Shown here one piece after another: positions 56,180 through 64,000 of a DNA stretch of 64,000 bases (the stretch's first letter is position 1; each line of letters starts with the position of its first letter). The position numbers and the translations under genes were made by a program. The DNA is taken from assembly GCA_018398805.1 (NCBI GenBank), contig JAGFBZ010000290.1:3038001-3102000 (forward strand). Direction: 5' to 3'. Under the pieces are notes generated by a model, which ran no database searches, had not been told where the DNA came from, and saw only the letters and a program-made list of their open reading frames with translations. The DNA is from Hirundichthys speculiger. Lineage: Eukaryota; Chordata; Actinopteri; Beloniformes; Exocoetidae.

Positions 56180-59100
56180 CAGTGGGGGTGTGTCCACTGA
56201 CTGACAGATCTCAGACAAGCTTAAGTGAGCTGCACTGATGTGAAGAACAGAGTGGAGATGGAGTTGGTTTTAAGTGATTTGCATACTCAGTTGTGAAATC
56301 TACAAAGTGGATAGGAAAAAATTTGTTGACTTTCAAGCTACAGAGTAACTTAACGATATGTTGGATGTCGAACTTAGACTTTAATGGTGTGGATATCTCC
56401 TGCCAATAATGCACCTGATCTGCCCGAGGGTGTGAGTCGAAGCGGCTCTGACAGATTGCAGAAGCAGTGCACTTGTTCATCCCAACTGTCACATATGAAG
56501 GTTTATAAAACTAGGTGAAAAATGAAGTGGGTGCGACTTTGATGCTTAGCTATATAGCCATGGTTCTGTCTGAATAGACCCACTAATCATCCACTTGCTT
56601 TACTACTAGGGTTCTTAGGGCACATGTCCACTGTTCATGAGTGATTTCATGTGCAGTTGCAACTCTCTCTCCTATTTTATTGCGTGAAGGAGTGTACTTT
56701 TAAAATGTCAGTTTAAAATCAAATCTTTAAACATCAGTCATATATTTCAACCTTGCTATTCTGTTGTAAAGCATGAATGTAAACAACTTTGACCAGATAA
56801 TTAAAGCAAATGAGAGTAGCTCCGTTCTCACCATCATACAAGCGTATTTGGTCATGGTCGCATGAATGGAGCCATTACTCCCTGCTCATGTAGGCACTGG
56901 AAGTGTCTTCAATGTTAAACTTCACAAATGTTAAATGGGCTGATGTCAATCAGTGTCAAACTGAATTGTGGACTCTGTGCACTTTTTACAGTAGCTTCTG
57001 TAAAAAGCTGTTGAATTTTCAACTTTTCATACCTCAATGGGAGAGAAAGAGAAAAAGAAAAATGCCAAAACACCTTCATATAAAGAAGTGATAACTTTAG
57101 ATCATCCCAATTAATAAAAATCAACCTATTTATATAATCAAGGATAAGAAAAACAGACCACCCAGCAGTACCATATCCCAGCGGCATATAAATGTGTTCA
57201 CCATTATTCTACCCCTTTCTCTTCACAACATCAGAGATCCACAAAAAAGCCAGACCTCACAGCTCCCCTCATCGAATCTCAGATATTATCACCAGAGATG
57301 GAAACAGTTCACATGTCAGCGTCTCCTCTCAGTATAGTTGTGGCAGACATTAGTGTTGTATCAACCATTAAAGTTCATTCAACAGTCTTTTCTTCATGTG
57401 GCCAATGTGAAAAGTGAACATGTCCTTCACCAGTCCTCTCTGGCAGTATTTTTTTTTTTTTTTGTGCAAAAGTGTGACTGATAGTGAGTGTGTCCTTCAC
57501 CAGTTCTCTTTGTTGAATCTAACATGCTTTATTAACTCCTAAAACCTTGGTTCTGTCAGATAGGGCTCAAATCACTGACAGTGGAGTACAAAAGAACAGA
57601 TAAAGACACTAAAAAAGAAGACATAAAACAGACAGTGCTGGTGTGGTGTGTGTAATATGCATTGTGTAGTATGTGTGAGTGTGTGGTGCGGTGCATATAG
57701 ATGAATGTGTGGTGGCTTAGGCCCCTCAGGTTTGGGTGAGTCCTTGGGTATCGTCATATTTGTCCTTATCAGGTCAAGAGGTCCTCGGTCAGTTTTGGAC
57801 CTCAGTCAATATACGTTCAGTCATGTCAGTAACTGGAATACAATGCGTTTCCATGTATTCAGTCAATCTTGTCTGTAGTCATACACACACAGCAGAATGT
57901 CACCTAAAAAATAAGACCATGGTTGTAAAATAGTCTAGAAGGGAAGAGCGCATAGGAGCTAAACAGCATGAAAAAGGGAAGGGGCCTAACTGGGAGCCCA
58001 AAGGAGGAGAAAGGAAAGACGAGAAGTGCAGGGAGTGAGAGGAAAGATCCTTTGACTTCAGTTAATCTATTCTATTTCTTAACTTTAACCAAAGCTTTAT
58101 TATTTGTAAGACACCAACTACATCTTTTTGTGACAAAAGCCACATCACTGCATCTCTCTAACCACCACAGAAATCTGTCCTAAGGTTTTCCCACAAGATA
58201 ACTTCAGAACTTTCTCAGCCATCTTAACAAAAAGTACCGATCCCAAATAACTGGATTAACTTTCTGACCTCATGTTATAAACATACAACACATACTGGGG
58301 ATGCACCATTAACTGTTTTTTAAAAACGATACCGATAACCGATAACTTTCAGCTCCTAGAGGCCGATAACCGATAACACACACATATACCTAAGATCATT
58401 ACATCAATACTATGAACAAAATCAAAAATAGTTTTTTACTCTTTAAAATGAACAGATTTTTTTTCCAATAAAAAACTACTGGCAAGCCTCTCAAATATTT
58501 TCGTAAAGCTATCAAACAAACCTATTTCATATCTCACATCAACTTAAATAAGGTGCATTACTTACTGATATATATAAAAAAGACTCCTTGATCTGATGGA
58601 AATACAATAGTTTTATGCCACTATAGTTTTAATTGATGGGGATGCATTACTTGGATTATTTTAAGGTTCATTAATCCAGCACTTAACTCAGTGACTAGAT
58701 GGGCCCCCACTCGTGGTTTAAAGCTTTACAGCTATTATTATTTTCTTTTTTCCTGGATTGCCTAAATAAAATACATTTTATCCAGGTGTTTATTGTTTCT
58801 TTATTTTAACCAAGTATGGTATTTTTGATTGTAATCATCCCTTGCCCCCTCACTTCCCCGAATCTACCAATTTTGACCTTGTATATAATGTTATGTTTCT
58901 CACTATATGGTTTATACGTTTTGCATGTATTTTTCTCCTTTTTTATTATTATTAGCACTTATTTATTCTTCTTAGCACATATTATTAAATTTATATAATA
59001 GATTTATTTTTACTATTTTTATTATATTTAGCAGTCATTCAGGGAGTTTGGAATTTTAAATTATTTATATTATATAATTTTATACCTAAAACCATTCTTT

Positions 59101-59255
59101 ACCATCTCGGGACGATGGATTGGGAGCCCTCGGACATGGGAGTTTTTAGTAAATAAGTATTCCTGTCATACCTCTTCCCTTTGACCTAACCTGCATTGCA
59201 TTCATTTTAAAATTTATTTTATTATTTTTTAATTAGTACCAATTTTTGGCATCAT
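56180..59255. other. Intergenic, mostly unrecognised
   Basis: At 58297-58375 there is a repeat-like GGGGATGCACCATTAACTG with several CCGATAACCGATAA words, resembling the end of a hAT-type family. Two copies of TGTCCTTCACCAGT lie at 57421 and 57491. No coding domain was seen. Confidence 0.4.
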
Positions 59256-59262
59256 CCCTGAG

Positions 59263-59922
59263 TGTCACAGTCTGCCCTGCCAGCTCATTCTGTGGTGGCT
59301 GAGTTCTCATATCTCTGCCCTGGGGCGCCGAAAAGGGGGGGTAAAGGATACGGATTATAGGGGCCCATGATTGAGGGGGGCCCAGAGAGGCCCCTAATGA
59401 TGATCAAAAATAGCATCAACAAATTTCGCCGCTGTGTTGGGGGGCCCGGTAAAGATTCTTTTCATGGGGCCCAAAATCCCTAGCGGCGCCCGTGTCTCTG
59501 CCACACCTCCTCATCAGCTCCAGTTGTCCACACCTGCTTTGCCTCAGCTGCAGCTCATCTCTGCTCGTCAGCCAGCCAGCATTTAAGCTGTTATGTTCCC
59601 TCAGTCAGTGCCACATTGTCTTTGCTCCCATGCCTGACTCTCCAGCACGTACTATCGGATTGCTTACCTGGTATCGATTTGACTTGCCTCTGACCATCGC
59701 TTCTGTCCCAGCCCCGATGGATCCTCCAGCCTTCTGTCCCTGACCACGAGTATTGCCTGCCACTGTCCCTGTTTCTCCAAGGACTCACTTGGTCCCCTCC
59801 ACCTGTCCCGCTCAAGTCCTCTGGCGACGCCATTTAATCGGCTGCGGGGTCTACAAACTCATAAATTAAGACTGTTCTGGAACTTTACTCATGTTGGTTG
59901 TGCTGCTATTGGGTCCATTACA
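59263..59922 (+). mobile_element. Putative solo LTR, gypsy-like
   Basis: It starts TGTCACAGTCTGCCCTG and ends GGGTCCATTACA, with TG...CA ends and the GC-rich, Pro-codon-like composition seen in fish gypsy LTRs. The flanks are CTGAG and ATGAG, so a short TSD is possible but not exact. There is no internal region. A 175-bp MITE is inserted in it. Confidence 0.4.
59320..59494. mobile_element. 175-bp hAT-type MITE with perfect 8-bp TSD TCTCTGCC
   Basis: The flanks TCTCTGCC at 59312-59319 and 59495-59502 are identical. The ends CTGGGGCGCCG and CGGCGCCCGTG are roughly inverted, and GGGGGCCC-rich words lie inside. Non-coding. Confidence 0.75.
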
Positions 59923-60504
59923 ATGAGAGCCCGTGCCCTTTGGAGTTCTCTCTTAGGAGAACTGCACTCTTCTCTAAACTTAACCCCGACAGAGTTCTAT
60001 CCCATGATCCGTTCAGGTGCAGGAATTCCGCACTCACATGAAGTGAGACGTACACCACACCATCCCAGTTAATTCATCAAATTGGATTTTAAAAAAAAAA
60101 CCTGGAAAGTCACAGCTGGCTGGTCCCTGACCATATTCATAGTACTTGTCGGTCCCTGACTGGAATCTAACAGCTGATCAGTCCTTGACCTGGCTTTAAG
60201 CACTTTTCAGCTCCTAGAGGTGGAATTTAAATATTGTGCATGTCTTCAAAAAAATTCCATCAACTTAATTCAAAATTTAGTAAATTATATTTTGTCTCAA
60301 AATGTATCTATATATTTACAAGCGTGAAAAAATCCAATCTGACCACCAATTTTACTTCAATAATTCAATATGCAGAACTTTTCTATTTATTTTAAAGCGG
60401 TTTCCTCCTTACCCTGCTGACCGGTCAGATTGGTTGTCTGATAAATTCTCCAGCATTCCTCTCCTAGAGTCCCACTATTCAGGGACTTCTGGAGACAACC
60501 AAAA

Positions 60505-60522
60505 ACACAGTCGGGGTCACCA
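60505..60522 (-). other. Primer-binding-site-like sequence
   Basis: On the minus strand TGGTGACCCCGACTGTG directly follows the LTR end at about 60524. A TGG-starting 17-18-nt sequence at this place is where a tRNA primes reverse transcription of LTR elements. The priming tRNA was not determined. Confidence 0.4.
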
Positions 60523-60523
60523 T

Positions 60524-61100
60524 TGAAAAAATATTTGTGCTCTTTATCTGGTGCCAGGAAGAGACCAAAAACAAAGATTAATACATGCTTTATCATGCCA
60601 TGCAGAATATTTTTGGCTGATTTGATACACTGTTTTTAACACCACGAGGATGCTGACAAAAATGCATGCCCTAGTCTTCTAGTGTCCTCTCTTTTTTAAG
60701 AAAGGAGGATTTACGTTGCTCCGCATATATTCTCTTCTTGTCTGTTGAGTTCAGATGGTATGTATGTAGCTTTAACACGCAACGGTTCCAGATATATGTG
60801 CATTTACGTAGTCTTGGTCCAGGAGTAGGGATCGTAACGTAATGTGTAACGTAAATGTGTTTATCTGTGCAAACCACAAAACGTTTGGAGGGTCTGGTCC
60901 CAGTCGTAAACACCAAATTCCACCTTTTAGGTCATAAAAAACGTAAGACACCAAGAATTTTAAAGATAACAAAACTGGGAGCTCAGTTGTAAAATTTCAA
61001 GACAGCCAACATTCCTGATGACAATAAAGTTCTGTTCTGAGTCTTAAACAGCTACAGTAAATGTGCACTAAAATCTTTAAGCTAATTCTAAATCCTAACA
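60524..61100 (-). mobile_element. LTR of the same family as 9866-10310, with leader
   Basis: On the minus strand it starts TGTTAGGATTTAGAATTAGC at 61100 and ends near 60524, followed by a PBS-like sequence. The ~100 bp beyond resemble an untranslated leader. The second LTR and a coding region were not found at lower coordinates, so this is a decayed 5' end of an LTR element. Confidence 0.45.
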
Positions 61101-61984
61101 TGTCTATGAACTTAAATCATGGCTTCTTTGTCTTATCCAAGGCTTTTCCAAGATAAAATAAAAAATAAAAAATAAAAAATCGGTCTTCAACAAAATAGAG
61201 ATCGAAAAGACAGCAGTAGTGGACTTAGGGGTCTTATACTAAAAACACAGAAAAGCACCACTAAATAGGCATTCAATTTACATATGTACGAAAATGTACA
61301 ACTTTGTATAATACATTACTCTGAAAATGTATTACATTCCATTAACACGGTATATTGTGTCAGCAATCCCCCCCACCTGTGGTGCTGAAAGACGCACCAT
61401 GCCCTGGCTGTACAGCACAGGGCAGCTGAATGATCATTCATTCAGAATACAAAAACCATGACTAGTTTTTAAATTAATAAATAATGCCTTAGAATAAGTG
61501 GACTACAGTTAGCAAAATCTGTCACAGTGCAAATAGGATCAAATTACATAAAAAATCAGCTTACCTTTATCAGCTTGAGTCTTTCCATTAGCTTGAACAA
61601 TGTTGAGAACGTGAAGAATTATTTACAGTCACCGGAAGCCAAGTCAGCTGGCTGATACACTGATGAATTAAATTTTCCCAGTAACTGAAAGCAGCGGACG
61701 TTGTTCATGCGGAGTACGCTGGGCTTCACAATTTTCCTGAATGTTGACATGTACAGCTGGTCAAGATCCCTAAAAACACCCACTGTATCTCAGCTGAAAA
61801 TATTTGTTCACAGTTTTGATTTCCATCAACACAGGCCCGAAGAAGTGCATGTATAGTTTTGGATTTGTCACTGTACATTTCATTTAAAAGCCTGCCTGCG
61901 CAGCAGTGTTAGGCACTTGATACCAAACTAAAGTGCAGCTTGAGGGCATCTTCCTGATCTAAAATCCGTTCAATACAGTCTAAG
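61101..61984. other. Intergenic, no recognised gene
   Basis: Short repeated ATAAAAAATAAAAAAT words near 61160. No domain in any frame. Confidence 0.5.
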
Positions 61985-62345
61985 TTCAGGGCAGCATGGT
62001 GGCTTGGTGGTTGGCACTGTTGCCTCTAAGCTTGAAAGTTCCTGGTTTGCCTTTCTGTGTGGAGTTTGCATGTTCTCCTCGTGCTTGCGTGGATTTCCTC
62101 CGGGTACTCCGGCTTCCTCCCACAGTCCAAAGACATGCATGTCAGGTTAATCGGTGGTTCAAAATTGGGATAGGAGTGATTGTGAATGTGTATGGTTGTT
62201 TGTCTATATGTGGCTCTGCAATGGACTGGCCACCTGTCCAGGGTGGACCCTTGCCTTTCACCCAAAGAGAGCTGGGAGAGGCTCCAGCAGATCCCTGTGA
62301 CCCTGCATTGGATTAAACTGGCATAGATAATGGATGGATGGACAG
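61985..62345 (+). mobile_element. Dispersed SINE-like repeat, best-preserved copy
   Basis: GGTGGCTTGGTGGTTGGCAC, then AGTTTGCATGTTCTCCTCG, GGGTACTCCGGCTTCCTCCC, ACAGTCCAAAGACATGC, TGGACTGGCCACCTGTCCAG and a GATGGATGGA end. The same family and orientation as 14095-14400. Confidence 0.65.
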
Positions 62346-62639
62346 TCTGAGACAGGGACAGGACTTGGAATATAATAATAAATAATAATACTTGGAATAA
62401 AACATATTTGGTTTTCCTAAATCCTATTACATTTTTAGCTTTTTAGGTCTATTCTGTGTAAGAACCTGCTTTGCACATTTTATAGTTTTAATATTATGCC
62501 GGGGTGACCCAAAAACCTAAAAAGAGGACACCCTACTGGCCTCTTATTGATACTACAAAAATACTCAAAGATAGTCAAAGATGACAAAGTAGCTTAATAA
62601 ACCATACATTTATTTCTGATATGTAAACATAAATAATGC

Positions 62640-63120
62640 CTCATAACCAGTGACATGTAGTGAGATTCATGGCTGATGAGGCACTGACGTCATCAGAATC
62701 AGATTTTCACATTTATGAACCCAACAGAGTAGGTTATTCACCATTTGGTCAGCCGTTGTTTGTAGGTTATGTTTTATATGTCATATCAGCATCTTTTAAA
62801 AAAGATTTTCTAGTGGTCTTAATTGGATAGAGAGAAAGCAATTACTAAAAAGGGACAGAAAAACATACTACAACACTGGAAATTGAACCCACAAACTACT
62901 TTAAAAGCATCTACCCACTTAACCACTAGACTACCTAGTAAATATTACAATAGGACCCTGACATTATACTGATTTTTTAAATTAAATTGCCCATGCAATG
63001 CTGCTGTGATTAGTTAGGGTACCATTCAACCAATCATCTGTCAAACAACGTTTGTTACCTATTCCACAGACATTGCACCACCACACACTACAAAAGAGAA
63101 GACAAAGATAAATAGTGCCA
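62640..63120. repeat. Unclassified repeat containing a tRNA-like region
   Basis: The phrase GACATGTAGTGAGATTCATG and GCTGATGAGGCACTGACG recalls a dispersed fish repeat. The minus strand at 62880-62936 reads GGTAGTCTAGTGGTTAAGTG, then GATGCTTTTAAAG and GGGTTCAATTTCC, which resemble an A box and a B box. The stems do not form a complete tRNA, so this is a tRNA-derived remnant. Confidence 0.35.
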
Positions 63121-63284
63121 AAATGGAAAACATTTCTCCACTCAAACTAACTTTCTTTAGTTTTAATTTTTCCTATCCACCTTTCTCCTTGCATTTTTTG
63201 CTTTCTGTTGAGACATTAACGTTAGTCTGCTTTGTTGGTTTTTAGGCCTATATCTGACAAATGATCCTCCTTAGCGCCGCCTAC

Positions 63285-63920
63285 TAGTTGATAGACCACT
63301 TGTGTCAAGCACAAGACCCGCGGGCCAAATGTGGCCCGCCACATCATTTTATGTGGCCCTCGAGCGCTTGTGCACTATTGGCTTAAATTTTAAACCGATA
63401 TTTTAAGACTTAAAATAAGCTTACACCGCTTTAAAGCGCATATTGACAATAAACTACATCTCCCATAATGCATTTCGTTGTTACCCACAACGATAAAAGT
63501 ATATTGCCATGAGCAAGAACTCAAGCTAATTTTCAGAACTGATGGACTTGAGAAAAAACCTCTACAAACTAATCCCAACATGTTAAAACAAAAGAAAAAT
63601 TGATGCACAAGGAAGGCAGTTTTATCAACAACGGGAAAACGAATACAAGTTTGTATCTCAAGGTGAAAGGTGAAAAAAACAGTATGTCTTTTGTGTTATG
63701 AGGCGGTGTCAGTTGTTAAAGAGTATAATCTACGTCGGCATTTTGACAGAAAACATGGAAATAAATACAGAATCCGTTATTTAACAATATAATAAGGTGT
63801 AGTTTAATATATTTTGATTTACATTGCATTTTGTTACACTCATGTTGTCAATCTGGCCCTTCGAGGGCAACCATGATGCTGACGTGGCCCTCTGTGAAAA
63901 TGAGATCTGACACCCCTGTG
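63285..63920 (+). mobile_element. Internally deleted hAT element with zinc-finger remnant
   Basis: The left end TGTGTCAAGCACAAGACCCG and the right end GAGATCTGACACCCCTGTG are of the CAGGGGTGTCA type. GGGCCAAATGTGGCCCGCCA lies near the left end and GTGGCCCTCTGTGAAAATGA at the right. The middle matches the ORF region of 52780-53235 in opposite orientation, with stops and frameshifts, and the catalytic part is gone. An 8-bp TSD could not be confirmed. Confidence 0.55.
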
Positions 63921-64000
63921 ACAGACTGAAAATTTGGATTATTGAACAGGGCCGATGGCAGTAATGGCCAATGGACGTTCTGGACTTTTCCAGAATGCAC

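Overview
The window looks like intergenic DNA of a teleost (ray-finned) fish. It is AT-rich and crowded with transposon families typical of fish: Tc1-like elements with IR/DR ends, hAT elements with 8-bp target-site duplications (TSDs), Harbinger-like elements with 3-bp TSDs, piggyBac-like ends, CR1/L2- and RTE/Rex3-type LINE remnants, Ty3/gypsy and other LTR fragments, and a dispersed SINE-like repeat. I recognised no host protein-coding gene. Almost every long ORF is either a transposase or reverse-transcriptase remnant or a translation of simple repeats.

Layout. 1-2.9 kb: the N-terminal ORF of a piggyBac-like element cut by the window edge, a second piggyBac-like end, a gypsy integrase tail and a LINE tail. 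2.9-9.4 kb: mostly unannotatable AT-rich DNA with one L2-like LINE fragment. 9.4-16.3 kb: LINE RT, a solo LTR with TSD GATGT, a piggyBac-like ORF, a MITE, a Tigger-like element with a hAT nested in it, a SINE, a Tc1 end fused to a hAT-like element, and a long TA microsatellite. 17.9-19.2 kb: a Harbinger-like element holding a ~140-bp palindrome. 21.9-22.8 kb: a truncated Tc1 element ending in a palindrome.

22.8-36.6 kb is the dominant feature: a ~14-kb tandem array. Each unit has a tRNA-Leu(CAG)-like gene, a conserved ~150-bp 3' block, a variable block of CTATCCAACTGG-type minisatellite, a (CTAT)n tract and a short CA-rich leader. There are 14 full-length tRNA copies and one 3' half-copy, all on the + strand. 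Three copies look fully canonical. One has anticodon TAG instead of CAG. Five form a linked 'type B' subfamily with a damaged B box. No run of four T follows the tRNAs that I traced. A 1.8-kb hAT element sits inside one unit with a perfect 8-bp TSD, and sister units preserve the empty site.

36.6-64 kb: a hAT N-terminal zinc-finger remnant, a truncated Tc1, two more copies of the Harbinger-like family, a hAT with perfect TSD and a nested MITE, an internally deleted Tc1 whose first catalytic Asp is Gly, an inverted pair of hAT zinc-finger remnants, a LINE, a 77-nt near-perfect hairpin, a putative gypsy-like solo LTR carrying a MITE, an LTR with an adjacent primer-binding site, and a SINE. The only plausible working genes are the best-preserved tRNA-Leu copies. 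The rest is a record of nested insertion, deletion and unequal exchange.
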